Program-made: the position numbers and the translations under genes
IMG/VR virus record: IMGVR_UViG_3300033141_003115
Location: 1 to 55,719 of that record
Source: a virus
Direction: 5' to 3' (one strand)
DNA: 55,719 nt
Notes under the pieces: generated by a model
Databases searched by the model: none
Seen by the model: the letters and a program-made list of their open reading frames with translations, nothing else
What the model was told of the DNA's origin: nothing
Shown here: positions 21,649 through 29,714 of the stretch, piece after piece
Position numbering within the stretch: the first letter of the stretch is position 1
How the letters are laid out: every line of letters begins with the position of its first letter

Positions 21649-21703
21649 GCTGTGAGCATGTGCCCATCCGGGCACACCATCCACAATATAATTAACTCAC
21701 AGC
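21649..21703 (-). promoter_or_regulatory. Nested RNA stem-loops before the second chaperone ribosome site
   Basis: An outer stem (GCTGTGAG at 21649-21656 with CTCACAGC at 21696-21703) encloses an inner GC-rich hairpin (TGTGCCC at 21659-21665 with GGGCACA at 21670-21676, loop of 4). In the mRNA it ends directly before the GGGAGAGGGGTGGGG ribosome site of the 252-residue gene. There is no U-run, so it is not a classic terminator. It may tune translation or RNA processing between the two chaperone genes. Confidence 0.55.
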
Positions 21704-21735
21704 AGCCAGTTAAAGCATCTTTCACTTATACCGCT

Positions 21736-22119
21736 TTACTCCACTGGTTCTTCTTCCTCTTCTTTCGCAGCTGCAGCAAAACCGTACATCTTCTTGATCT
21801 TGGTCAACAATTGAGTAATAACTTTATTTGGCAACTTATCTATATTCTCAGCAGTAATATCAGCTTCATCGCTCCATGCAACAATAACTTTCAACAAAAG
21901 CTCTTTATCCAGATCAAAAACTTCATCTTTCAATTTTACATTACCTTTTGAATCATAAGATGTAAATCTGTTTACTTTCTTCATATAAATTCTGTACTCA
22001 TGATAGGGTAGATGCGCTTTTACTTCAATCCACTCAGTACCTAAGTCTGGGTCTTCAACAACCTCTAACTCTGAAGTGATGTAGAACCTCTTAGTTTCAT
22101 CAGTCAACAACAAACCCAT
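21736..22119 (-). CDS. Tail assembly chaperone (gpG-like), 127 aa
   Basis: This is a small acidic protein between the tail tube gene and the tape measure. The start ATG follows GGGGGTG. It begins MGLLLTDETKRFYITSE, has a helical middle (LLLKVIVAWSDEADITAENIDKLP) and ends with an AAAAKEEEEE tail. Size, composition and location match the first tail assembly chaperone of siphoviruses, which coats the tape measure before tube polymerisation. No canonical slippery heptamer was found near its 3' end. Confidence 0.7.
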   Translation of the reverse strand: MGLLLTDETKRFYITSELEVVEDPDLGTEWIEVKAHLPYHEYRIYMKKVNRFTSYDSKGNVKLKDEVFDLDKELLLKVIVAWSDEADITAENIDKLPNKVITQLLTKIKKMYGFAAAAKEEEEEPVE

Positions 22120-22152
22120 ACAAACACCCCCACTAAAGAGATTTATTAACTA

Positions 22153-23412
22153 TCACACAGACAACTCTGGATGATAAGCAATTGCCTTACTCACATCAGC
22201 ATCTGCAACTATGCCTTTTGTTTCATCTGCTGTACCACCAATGTGAAGCAGATAACCTGCATTGGACAGATCAACAACAATCGGTTGCTGATCAGTTCCA
22301 CTTCTGGATGGGTCAAGAGCTGCTTGGAAATCAAGTCTGTGTACAATATTACCTCTATCATTAACATCATGCGAAATTGCAGTGATGTACAAGTTCTGAA
22401 GTTTAATAGTAATAGACGCTTTTCCATATACAACTACATCTGTGCTTACTTCACTAATCACAAGCGTGTTCGTCTCATAATCAGTAGATGTAATAGTATA
22501 TTCGGTAGATTCATCAGAAGCATCAACAACTTTATATACAGTTTCTGCATCCAATGTAGATAGAGTTATATTTCCACTGGCGTCAGAGGTCAAGGCTTCA
22601 CTTCTATCAATATCGGAATATGTAATCCATATGTCAGGAATATTATCACCAATATCCTTACCTTGCAAAATACCTGTTACCACTGTGTCAGTCTCATCTG
22701 GTGTGATTATTTCCAATGTTCCAGTCAAACCAAATTCACCAGGAACCACAGCAAAACGTCCCGATGCATCGAGTTTATAGTTATCCGCAGCAACGTTGTT
22801 GTTTATAGTAAATTCAACAGTAGTTGCATAATTCAATAGATCAACATCAGACGCTGCTTTCCATATAAGCCCTGTCAACTTGCTTGGAAACAGAACCACG
22901 TTCTTATTAATTTCAGTAGATGTCGCTGGAGTAGAAGATAGCTCAGCCCAACTCATACCAACCCAGTCAACGGTGGCAGCCAAAGGCGCTCCACCATTAA
23001 CGGAGAACCTGAAACTATTAGCATAACTATTCTGGAATTTGTAAATATATTTTCCACCACCGCCAGCACCGTGTTGAACTACTATATCATATACAGGAAT
23101 TGTAGAATTGTTCGGCAAAATCAATCTAACATTTGGCGTATCCCCAGATGCAGCGGTAAAACTAATATCACCCAAAGCTGCATACAAAAACACTGGTAGA
23201 TTTTCAAACCTGAATTCCACATCCGTAGAACCATCTGCTGTCGGGTTTCCTTTATCACCTATACCACGAACCCTGTCACCAAGAATTGCATTAGACGAAA
23301 TAAATGTACCACCTGGATTAAAACTTTCGCTGATGAACGGAAACGTTATATAAGTATCACCACTTGCTTTAGAAATTAGTATCTTAGAAGCGCCACCACT
23401 CAGAAATCCCAT
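22153..23412 (-). CDS. Major tail tube protein with inserted domain, 419 aa
   Basis: The start ATG follows AAGGAGGGATAATA. The gene lies just upstream of the chaperones, as tail tube genes do. The N-terminus (MGFLSGGASKILISKASGDT) and later motifs (GTFISSNAILGDRVRG, HRLDFQAALDPSRSGT) fit the two-beta-sheet tube fold. Residues about 270-333 form an extra beta-rich block (GNITLSTLDAETVYKVVD, TNTLVISEVSTDVVVYG) set in a loop, likely a surface-exposed Ig-like decoration. The phage tube is built of stacked hexamers of this protein around the tape measure. Confidence 0.8.
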   Translation of the reverse strand: MGFLSGGASKILISKASGDTYITFPFISESFNPGGTFISSNAILGDRVRGIGDKGNPTADGSTDVEFRFENLPVFLYAALGDISFTAASGDTPNVRLILPNNSTIPVYDIVVQHGAGGGGKYIYKFQNSYANSFRFSVNGGAPLAATVDWVGMSWAELSSTPATSTEINKNVVLFPSKLTGLIWKAASDVDLLNYATTVEFTINNNVAADNYKLDASGRFAVVPGEFGLTGTLEIITPDETDTVVTGILQGKDIGDNIPDIWITYSDIDRSEALTSDASGNITLSTLDAETVYKVVDASDESTEYTITSTDYETNTLVISEVSTDVVVYGKASITIKLQNLYITAISHDVNDRGNIVHRLDFQAALDPSRSGTDQQPIVVDLSNAGYLLHIGGTADETKGIVADADVSKAIAYHPELSV

Positions 23413-23435
23413 TATTATCCCTCCTTAACTAACAA

Positions 23436-23846
23436 TCAATGTTCGGCGAACTTAAATGCCACCAATACTGTTCCCCATCTTAATAAATTATTTGCCTGTG
23501 TAAAAGACCTGTAATCCCATGTAAGTGTAGATACTATTCCTTCTTCAGTTCCTACTCTTAATGTATACATTCTATCTGTAAACATAGACATAATATCATC
23601 CATTATGTTCCATACTAATATATCATCTTCTGGAACTGTAATAACACGTTCAACTGTAATATTAATACTGTACTCTTCTGAAAAATGAGATAAATGTATT
23701 ACTATGTTTTTATTTGCTGGATATACATAAATTGTAGGCTCCGTTGTACTTTTACCTAAAGGAACTCCTACACGAACATTAGTATATCCAGTAGTATTTT
23801 TAATATCCGTAGTTAAAGCCTGTAATAAATCCACTGTACGAATCAC
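23436..23846 (-). CDS. Probable tail terminator/completion protein, 136 aa
   Basis: The start is a GTG that overlaps the TGA stop of the preceding gene by four bases. The protein starts MIRTVDLLQALTTDIKNTTG and has the alternating strand-helix pattern of small tail-completion proteins that cap the tube at the head side. It directly precedes the tube gene. The preceding gene is also terminator-like, so which of the two is the true terminator is uncertain. Confidence 0.6.
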   Translation of the reverse strand: MIRTVDLLQALTTDIKNTTGYTNVRVGVPLGKSTTEPTIYVYPANKNIVIHLSHFSEEYSINITVERVITVPEDDILVWNIMDDIMSMFTDRMYTLRVGTEEGIVSTLTWDYRSFTQANNLLRWGTVLVAFKFAEH

Positions 23847-24229
23847 TCTATCACCCTTCCAGTGAATGTAATAACATACCTAATCTTTTTAACTCCAGCT
23901 ATTTCTTCTGTAAAATAAGCCGAAGATAATGCTTGTACATACAAATTTGTAGCCGTAGTTAATAATAAAGATTGCCTATGTAATACAGCATAAATTATGC
24001 TTTCTAAATCCATGGCTTCATTTAATGAATCAGATAAAATATTTATATCAAATAAAATATTTGTAGTATCTCCAAGCGCCTGTTCTTGAGCACTTATAAT
24101 TATAAACCAAATATATGTATCATGTACATCATCTATTTCAGGTACATGTGGAAAAATCTTTATAGAATCAGGTAATGCATCGCTTAAAGCTGTATAAACT
24201 GCACTTAGAAATTCTTTCTTTCGCTTCAA
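23843..24229 (-). CDS. Tail completion/terminator protein, DUF3168-like, 128 aa
   Basis: The best start is a TTG at 24229 that overlaps the previous stop (TTGA) and sits 9 bases from GGAGGG; a TTG at 24238 would lie directly on the ribosome site. The pattern AVYTALSDALPDSIKIFPHVP ... YIWFIIISAQEQ ... FDINILSD ... ESIIYAVLHR resembles DUF3168-type tail-completion proteins (SPP1 gp17-like). These form a ring at the tail end that joins the head connector. The match is by pattern, not search. Confidence 0.6.
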   Translation of the reverse strand: MKRKKEFLSAVYTALSDALPDSIKIFPHVPEIDDVHDTYIWFIIISAQEQALGDTTNILFDINILSDSLNEAMDLESIIYAVLHRQSLLLTTATNLYVQALSSAYFTEEIAGVKKIRYVITFTGRVIE

Positions 24230-24738
24230 ATCTCCCAACCCTCCGCTGGGCCTCTAAATACAAATGTCGGTACTTCCATATGTAACCACTGACCTATGGT
24301 TTCCTTAAACGACTTTCGCATAAATGGTCGAGCATCCATCTTCGATGTACCAAATTCTAAAAATACTGCATACGGTCTGGGAGCTATCATCTTGCCTATA
24401 ATTCTATGTTCTAATGGACGAAATTCTATGGTATAATAAATAACATCCTTTAAGTGCGGCTCATGCTGTCGACTTGGCGGTCTATATTTCGATACAGGCG
24501 CAATTTCTTTGATCCTTTTATGCCACTTCTCCATTTCCTCTTGAAATCTTGAAGTGATTTGTGCAACCGTAGCCTCACCTAACATTTCTGCACAAGCAGC
24601 TACATGAGTAGCATCTAATTTAACAATAGAACCAACCTGTGTTAAGTCAAAAGGTTGTGCATTCAAAGAATCAAATTTAACATATCCAGTTCTTGGTGTT
24701 TTCATTATAAAATTTAATTTGTACTTGTACTTATGCAT
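24226..24738 (-). CDS. HK97 gp10-like head-tail protein, 170 aa
   Basis: The ATG follows GTGAGGTTAG. The diagnostic motif is Y-A-V-F-L-E-F-G-T-S-K-M-D-A-R-P-F-M-R-K-S near residues 127-147, which closely resembles the FGT...PFlrpa signature of HK97 gp10-type proteins. A helical region lies upstream (EMLGEATVAQITSRFQEEM). These proteins work at the head-tail joint or in tail completion. The gene lies between the stopper-like gene and the terminator-like genes, the usual order. Confidence 0.75.
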   Translation of the reverse strand: MHKYKYKLNFIMKTPRTGYVKFDSLNAQPFDLTQVGSIVKLDATHVAACAEMLGEATVAQITSRFQEEMEKWHKRIKEIAPVSKYRPPSRQHEPHLKDVIYYTIEFRPLEHRIIGKMIAPRPYAVFLEFGTSKMDARPFMRKSFKETIGQWLHMEVPTFVFRGPAEGWEI

Positions 24739-24744
24739 CTAACC

Positions 24745-25107
24745 TCACTCTTTGCCTAAAGTTAATCTCAACCAATTATAGCCTAAAGGTGTAACTGATA
24801 AAACCTTATATGCTTCTCCATTTATTTGAACTCTATAACCTGGCTCTATCGTAAATGGAGCACCTAAATTATCAGGCCCTATAACTGATGCTTCTAAAAA
24901 TTCTTCAACATAAGCACCTGCTGAACTTGATCGAGGAGATGTAATACGTCGAATTCTATATACAATAGGCACATCTTGATATAATAAATTATATGTAAAA
25001 GTAGATTCACCTAACTCATTCGTAACTTCAAGAGGTTGATAAACATCACAACGCCCACCATACTTTTTCATTACTCTGCGCATGGTTGCTGTGATTCGTT
25101 TTTGCAT
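24745..25107 (-). CDS. Head-tail stopper/joining protein, 120 aa
   Basis: The ATG at 25107 (MQKRITA) is preferred over the ATG two codons upstream, since AAGGTG lies 7 bases before it; it overlaps the previous TAA by one base. The protein has the beta-barrel pattern of small head-tail joining proteins: KYGGRCDVYQP, VPIVYRIRRITSPR, GYRVQINGEAYKVLSV and LRLTLGKE at the C-terminus. It would close the portal channel after packaging. The family (SPP1 gp16 / phage head-tail joining) is inferred from pattern and order. Confidence 0.65.
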   Translation of the reverse strand: MQKRITATMRRVMKKYGGRCDVYQPLEVTNELGESTFTYNLLYQDVPIVYRIRRITSPRSSSAGAYVEEFLEASVIGPDNLGAPFTIEPGYRVQINGEAYKVLSVTPLGYNWLRLTLGKE

Positions 25108-25763
25108 TACCATTCACCTTCATTAATATCTAAAATATTTCTCGATGAAGTAAGTTTATAATCAGCTTTCATCAAATCAGAACTAACAGCTCCAGCATTA
25201 GACTGAACTAACCTCATATATTTCTGCAAATATGTAGATTTTCCTGACATGTTCACTCTTGTATCAAATTCAACACGGAAAATTCCATCAGAAATCATAG
25301 ATAAGAACTCGTTTCCATAAAGTTCCTTTTCACCTACAAAATGACATGCTAACCACAAAACCGCTAATTTATGCTTTTCTGGAATTGTTGTGCTTGTATC
25401 ATCTAATACGTGATTCGTATCATATTCAACATATACAGTATCATATTCCAAAGGCTTAAAAAATGATAATATGCCAATAACTGTATTGAATTCATAATCC
25501 CAGGGATTTAAGAATTTTTTGTATCCATCCTGCTCAGTATATACCTTAACATAAGATGAATATATAGGATTCGATAAAGTCAATACCGTCTGCCCCAATA
25601 CATTAGTAAACGTTTCTGTTACTCTATATGGTACATCAGACGAGTATACAGAAACAGCTAAATCTAATATATCATAAATATCCGTATCCATCCAATCATT
25701 TACATCAAGATCAAGTTCATCTCGAATTGCATTTATAAAATCTTGTCGAGTATTCAAATCCAT
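25107..25763 (-). CDS. Head-tail adaptor protein, 218 aa
   Basis: This is the first connector gene downstream of the capsid gene and one small gene. The start ATG follows GGGGGT. The N-terminal helix (MDLNTRQDFINAIRDELDLD) and a C-terminal helical pair flank a beta-rich middle (VYTEQDGYKKFLNPWDYEF). Adaptor proteins of the gp6/gp15 type dock under the portal ring. The assignment rests mainly on synteny with the stopper and gp10-like genes that follow. Confidence 0.6.
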   Translation of the reverse strand: MDLNTRQDFINAIRDELDLDVNDWMDTDIYDILDLAVSVYSSDVPYRVTETFTNVLGQTVLTLSNPIYSSYVKVYTEQDGYKKFLNPWDYEFNTVIGILSFFKPLEYDTVYVEYDTNHVLDDTSTTIPEKHKLAVLWLACHFVGEKELYGNEFLSMISDGIFRVEFDTRVNMSGKSTYLQKYMRLVQSNAGAVSSDLMKADYKLTSSRNILDINEGEW

Positions 25764-25779
25764 TCAAAAACCCCCACAA

Positions 25780-26028
25780 TTAATCTAAAAATACCACCTG
25801 CTTAGGACCTAACCGTACAGGAGTACCATTTATAAACACAATAATAGGACGATCTAATGGATTCCTCAATGCTTTTACTTCTTTTACAGGTTCGTCCGAC
25901 TCTTTCTCAACTTGCGGGGCTTCAGATGTATCCAATACAGCCTCAGATTTCTCAACTTCAGTATCTTTAACCTCTGTTGTAGATACAACTCTCTTCTTCT
26001 TATTCTTACTTCCTTTAGGACGAGGCAT
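25780..26028 (-). CDS. Small basic-acidic protein after the capsid gene, 82 aa
   Basis: The ATG at 26028 follows TAAGGAGGGATATA; an ATG 14 codons upstream has no ribosome site. The protein starts MPRPKGSKNKKKR, an AT-hook-like basic segment, followed by a Glu-, Ser- and Val-rich disordered middle and a short beta C-terminus (IIVFINGTPVRLGPKQVVFLD). It follows the capsid gene and its hairpin. It could be a small internal capsid or decoration protein; the function is unknown. Confidence 0.6.
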   Translation of the reverse strand: MPRPKGSKNKKKRVVSTTEVKDTEVEKSEAVLDTSEAPQVEKESDEPVKEVKALRNPLDRPIIVFINGTPVRLGPKQVVFLD

Positions 26029-26078
26029 TATATCCCTCCTTAATGTTTCAATGGGGTCCATTATAATCAAAGAAGAAG

Positions 26079-26123
26079 GCTCGCACTGCTACCATATCAT
26101 TCGAACATCTTAGCAGTGCGAGC
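26079..26123 (-). terminator. Perfect 12-bp hairpin after the major capsid gene
   Basis: GCTCGCACTGCT at 26079-26090 pairs with AGCAGTGCGAGC at 26112-26123 around a 21-base loop. It lies 12 bases after the capsid stop, and on the minus strand is followed by CTTCTTCTTT. It may act as a leaky terminator or stabiliser giving high capsid mRNA with reduced read-through to the connector genes. Confidence 0.65.
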
Positions 26124-26134
26124 TATACTATATG

Positions 26135-27349
26135 TCAAGCACGAGAAACAGCTTTGTAAGTAACCTTCATAGGTCCGGTCAAACCCGAACCAATTTTAAC
26201 TGCACCAGTTTCAATATCTACTACCATCTCAGTAGTATCTGGTGAAGGTTCGTCATCAAATCTGGAATCCCAGGTCACAATAGTAGCTGTAACTGGTTCC
26301 GTTGCACTGTCTTCAGCAGAAATAGATGTAGGATCAACAGGATAATTTGAAAGCTGTCCAGCACTATCTGTAATAGCTACAGATTCATTAGTAAACTGTT
26401 TAACAAACAACACCCTTGCCAAGGCCTCTCCTTGAAGAACCTTCATGGCAACTCTTGTACGTACAACATACTGTTTCTTATCATATTGAGGATCATATAC
26501 AGGCCCAACATATTGCATAGGCACATAAACACCGTAAACACCAAAGATTCTCTTCTGACCAACATACATAACTCCTGGAGTCACATTCACAGAACTAAAC
26601 ACTGTCAGGTTTCCAAGTCTACCCAACTCGCCTTGCAGGGACGTGTCTGGAATAGTATTAAACTGAGGCAATCTGGTAACATAGAAAGCCTGATCTATAT
26701 GCATGAGTATAAAATCCGCTCGGAATTTATTCTTAGCTATATTAGCAACTGCACTGGATACAGCCTGCCATAATGTGTCATAATACTCCATAGACGGATG
26801 TGTCGTACTCCAATCAGCTGGAATATCAACTTCCCAATATACATCTCCAGCCGAAGCAGCAGCATTCATAAGTTCAATCAATTTCTTATCAATCTGATCT
26901 GCTATTTCTTTTGCATCATATTCAAACGCCATCTGAAGCACATCTGCATTTATAACATTCTTATCTTCCAAAACTTCAGCAGTAAGCACAGATCTGTAAG
27001 CAAATTTTGTAGCTATAATAGTATCCATGCTGAAGCTAACTTTAGTCGTAGAAATAGCTCCACCTTCACTAACTTCAGCAGTCGTGGATTCTTTAGTAAA
27101 CGCTGCACGGGGCACTTGTACGGTCGGAGTATCCATTGTAACAGGTTCAAACAAGTTCAGTGCAACTGTCTGTGCAAAAGCTACTGGTATAATCTTTTCA
27201 CTAACCGTGGTTTTCATTGCATCAGGAACATCGCTTGTTTGCTGAAGCAAATCCGCCTCCAACAAAACATCAGAAGTATTCTCCAACCCATGAAGTTTCT
27301 GAATGTTCTTCTCTATAAAATTAAGAACTTTCGGATCAACCTTAACCAT
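26135..27349 (-). CDS. Major capsid protein (HK97 fold), 404 aa
   Basis: The ATG follows AAGGAGGGCGATAC and overlaps the protease stop by eight bases. The order protease-scaffold-capsid and the sequence style fit an HK97-fold capsid: a long N-terminal helix region (residues 1-50), an E-loop-like area with TVQVPRAAFTKESTTAEVSEGG, the spine helix (NADVLQMAFEYDAKEIADQ) and an A-domain with FILMHIDQAFYVTRLP. The final 80 residues (SISAEDSATEPVTATIV ... VKIGSGLTGPMKVTYKA) look like an added beta domain. No cross-linking was assessed. Confidence 0.9.
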   Translation of the reverse strand: MVKVDPKVLNFIEKNIQKLHGLENTSDVLLEADLLQQTSDVPDAMKTTVSEKIIPVAFAQTVALNLFEPVTMDTPTVQVPRAAFTKESTTAEVSEGGAISTTKVSFSMDTIIATKFAYRSVLTAEVLEDKNVINADVLQMAFEYDAKEIADQIDKKLIELMNAAASAGDVYWEVDIPADWSTTHPSMEYYDTLWQAVSSAVANIAKNKFRADFILMHIDQAFYVTRLPQFNTIPDTSLQGELGRLGNLTVFSSVNVTPGVMYVGQKRIFGVYGVYVPMQYVGPVYDPQYDKKQYVVRTRVAMKVLQGEALARVLFVKQFTNESVAITDSAGQLSNYPVDPTSISAEDSATEPVTATIVTWDSRFDDEPSPDTTEMVVDIETGAVKIGSGLTGPMKVTYKAVSRA

Positions 27350-27938
27350 TTGTATCGCCCTCCTTATCGACTACAAATTCATGTTTAGATAGTATGTCTC
27401 TAATTTGTGATCTAATATTACTTTCAGGGTCTGACACATTCTCTCCTACTTTAACAGACCCACCTTTCGGAAGTTTTTCAGATGTAACCTGTTTCTTAAG
27501 TTCCTCAATAATGATCTTAAAACTATCTACTATAGATTCAAGTTCAGATTTATATGCTTCTAATCTTTCCTCTAATGTACCCTCTTCAGGATAAGGAATC
27601 TTCTCAATATCTCTACTAATCTTATCAACAAACGTTTTAGAGGCTTTATACTCTCCAAGACTTTCAAGTATAGCTTTCTTAACATTATCAAAAACAACCT
27701 TTTCTGTAAGTTTGAGCTCTTCTTTCAAAGCCTCAAAAGATTCCTTCAACTTATTTAATTCATCTGTAAGAGCTTTATTTTCCTCTTCCAAATCAGATTT
27801 CTCTTTGCCTAAGAGCTCTAAAGCAGCTCGTAGCTCAGCAAGTTTTTCCTCATATTCCTTTTTTACACTATCTATGGAAACAACTTCCTCAGAGGCTTTC
27901 TCATCAACAGATTCAACAACTTCTTCTTTCTCAGGCAT
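27342..27938 (-). CDS. Nested scaffold-only product from internal start, 198 aa
   Basis: An in-frame ATG at 27938 (MPEKEEVVESVDEKA) lies 8 bases after AAGGAGG, a stronger ribosome site than that of the full gene. Translation from it yields only the coiled-coil scaffold part of the protease-scaffold protein. This repeats the lambda C/Nu3 arrangement, in which free scaffold is made in excess from inside the protease gene. The site is visible in the DNA; its use is inferred. Confidence 0.7.
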   Translation of the reverse strand: MPEKEEVVESVDEKASEEVVSIDSVKKEYEEKLAELRAALELLGKEKSDLEEENKALTDELNKLKESFEALKEELKLTEKVVFDNVKKAILESLGEYKASKTFVDKISRDIEKIPYPEEGTLEERLEAYKSELESIVDSFKIIIEELKKQVTSEKLPKGGSVKVGENVSDPESNIRSQIRDILSKHEFVVDKEGDTNG

Positions 27939-28571
27939 ATCTCTCCCCTCCTTGTTAACGCCTTCAACTGCTTTAGTTATGACCTCTCGCACAAATTTAA
28001 CCCATTTTTCATCTGCATCTTCTTGTGACTTCTCTTCATACGAATATACACGTACACTTGCTCCTGGGACAGACGGATTACTCGCAAAATCTATACCTAA
28101 AAGCATACCATCTTTAATCTTCAACGCTTTCTGCTCTTCTGTATCCATCTCTTCATAATCTAAAGGAATGTATCTAATACTTACTCCCTTAACAAAACCT
28201 TCCTTTATAAGCATCTGCACGTCTTTTCCTATACTCGTATTCGCGATCTTTGCTTTGAACCATGCGAGTTGTGTTTCTTCATCATACCAGGCACTTTCAA
28301 GTTTACCTACTGTATATAATATTGAATCTGGTGCAAAATGTGATGTCCACATGGTAATAGGCATATTAGATGAATTTATCTGTTCTACAAATTTCTTTAC
28401 TACTTCCTCAGGATAATAATATCCATTTGCACTTACAATTCCACTTTTCAAAAATACACCAGTAACATACATCGTTTCTTCTGTCTTGTTATCTGCTTCT
28501 GTAATTAAAGATTTATCATTTGATACACTTTCAAAATAATCAACAAAAGTTTCCTTCAAACTGATCACCAC
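27342..28571 (-). CDS. Prohead protease fused to scaffold, 409 aa
   Basis: Residues 30-180 form an HK97-type serine protease: His78 in TSHFAPDS and Ser131 in GFVKGVSIRY are the likely catalytic pair, followed by GIDFASNPSVPGA. Residues about 210-380 are a long charged coiled coil typical of scaffolds. The protease matures the procapsid by cutting the scaffold and capsid N-termini. The start here is GTG at 28571; a TTG at 28559 has better spacing from AAGGTGGTG and may be the true start. An internal start lies at 27938. The gene overlaps the capsid start. Confidence 0.9.
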   Translation of the reverse strand: MVISLKETFVDYFESVSNDKSLITEADNKTEETMYVTGVFLKSGIVSANGYYYPEEVVKKFVEQINSSNMPITMWTSHFAPDSILYTVGKLESAWYDEETQLAWFKAKIANTSIGKDVQMLIKEGFVKGVSIRYIPLDYEEMDTEEQKALKIKDGMLLGIDFASNPSVPGASVRVYSYEEKSQEDADEKWVKFVREVITKAVEGVNKEGRDMPEKEEVVESVDEKASEEVVSIDSVKKEYEEKLAELRAALELLGKEKSDLEEENKALTDELNKLKESFEALKEELKLTEKVVFDNVKKAILESLGEYKASKTFVDKISRDIEKIPYPEEGTLEERLEAYKSELESIVDSFKIIIEELKKQVTSEKLPKGGSVKVGENVSDPESNIRSQIRDILSKHEFVVDKEGDTNG

Positions 28572-28572
28572 C

Positions 28573-28839
28573 TTAATCTACTGTGGAATTATCGCCTCCT
28601 AAGCGTCCTGGCATCATGGCTTCGGCCATCGATCTAAATATCAATTCAAGTTTGGCATCTTCAAGTAAGTGCATTACATCACTTAACCTAACATCCTCTT
28701 TCTTACCTGGAACTATATTCATAACAAATGTATGATCTGGATTTCGAATCACATATACTCCAAAATCAAATTCCGCTTGATCTTTCCCCAAAGGCCCATT
28801 ATCTGTACGAACATCTTTCTTCTCATCCTTACTTGCCAT
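28573..28839 (-). CDS. Small head-module protein, 88 aa
   Basis: The ATG at 28839 (MASKDEKK) follows AAGAGGAGGGATATA; an earlier ATG lacks a site. A charged N-terminal 20 residues are followed by a small alpha-beta domain (FGVYVIRNPDHTFVMNIVPG, LSDVMHLLEDAKLELIFRSM). It overlaps the preceding gene by 11 bases and ends just before the protease gene. I do not recognise it; the location suggests a head-assembly role. Confidence 0.6.
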   Translation of the reverse strand: MASKDEKKDVRTDNGPLGKDQAEFDFGVYVIRNPDHTFVMNIVPGKKEDVRLSDVMHLLEDAKLELIFRSMAEAMMPGRLGGDNSTVD

Positions 28840-29098
28840 TATATCCCTCCTCTTGAACATCAAATTCTTCGTGTTGCAAAATTGTAGTTAAAATCATATC
28901 AAAAACCTCTGATGTATCTTTTACATAATCATAATAACTATCAATATCCTCGAAGGAGTAAGCATCTATAAGCTCTCCTTCTTTTAACAAATTCAATAAT
29001 TTTATATAATCTTGAAGTATTAATGCAACATTTTCCAAAGCCGACTTACCAACAAAAACCATGTACACATCATCTTTTTCATTATCAATCATTATCAA
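28829..29098 (-). CDS. Small acidic head-module protein, 89 aa
   Basis: The likely start is a TTG at 29098, six bases after GGGAG; an ATG two codons later is the alternative. The protein is acidic and helical (ALENVALILQDYIKLLNLLKEG, EDIDSYYDYVKDTSEVF). It overlaps its neighbours on both sides, so it is part of the tight terminase-portal-capsid operon. No family is recognised. Confidence 0.6.
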   Translation of the reverse strand: MIMIDNEKDDVYMVFVGKSALENVALILQDYIKLLNLLKEGELIDAYSFEDIDSYYDYVKDTSEVFDMILTTILQHEEFDVQEEGYNGK

Positions 29099-29693
29099 GA
29101 AAATCTCCCAAAACTCCTACCATATACTTCGTTAACTCTTCCCACTTTTGTACTGTATTTTTTTCTCGATCATTAAGCAACACATCTAAATCTACCACAG
29201 CTAATGTCTGCTCCACTATGAACTCAAGCAATTCTTCATCAATAGGAAAGCTATTATTAAGCTCCTTCACCAAAGATTTTATAAGAAATTCCAAGGCAAA
29301 TGTACTAAGAACATCCCACTGTTCTCTTTCGTCAGCAGAAAGTATCTCCTCGAACGGAGGAACTTTCATACCAAAATGTTTATAATGCCCAGCAAGATGC
29401 CTATGTACACGTTTCTTTACAGACAGAGGAATAAGAGTTCTTTTCAATCTCTGCATCGCTGCTCTGACTCCACCTTTAACAACAGTTAATTTTCCATTAA
29501 TCATTTTATGATGTGGCAAATGATAATCAGCTTTTCTTTCACTACCCTTTACATATGCTCCACAAGCCTTTCCAAGCAAAGACCATCCACCTTTGTTCAA
29601 AATCGCATTGCCATCTCTAGCCCAATCCCAATTCCATTCAGAATTATCAGAACTGGGAGTATTTACTACTGGGGGTACAACATAATCTGCCAT
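29085..29693 (-). CDS. LPHH-motif head-module protein (DUF6582-like), 202 aa
   Basis: The ATG at 29693 follows AAGGGAGGCG. A recognisable domain runs from WNWDWARDGNAIL through GGWSLLGKACGAY, KADYHLPHHK, GGVRAAMQRL and VHRHLAGHYKHFG to PPFEEIL (residues about 19-122). This LPHH and HLA-HY pattern recurs in phage head modules beside or fused to prohead proteases and portals. Its biochemical role is unknown to me. The C-terminal 80 residues are acidic and helical. It sits directly between portal and the small genes before the protease. Confidence 0.65.
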   Translation of the reverse strand: MADYVVPPVVNTPSSDNSEWNWDWARDGNAILNKGGWSLLGKACGAYVKGSERKADYHLPHHKMINGKLTVVKGGVRAAMQRLKRTLIPLSVKKRVHRHLAGHYKHFGMKVPPFEEILSADEREQWDVLSTFALEFLIKSLVKELNNSFPIDEELLEFIVEQTLAVVDLDVLLNDREKNTVQKWEELTKYMVGVLGDFLDND

Positions 29694-29714
29694 GCTACAC
29701 GCCTCCCTTAACAA

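Noticed and set aside
21692-21760. Frameshift joining the two chaperone genes
   Set aside because: The second gene is in the -1 frame, but a stop at 21692-21694 closes that frame and no canonical slippery heptamer was seen.
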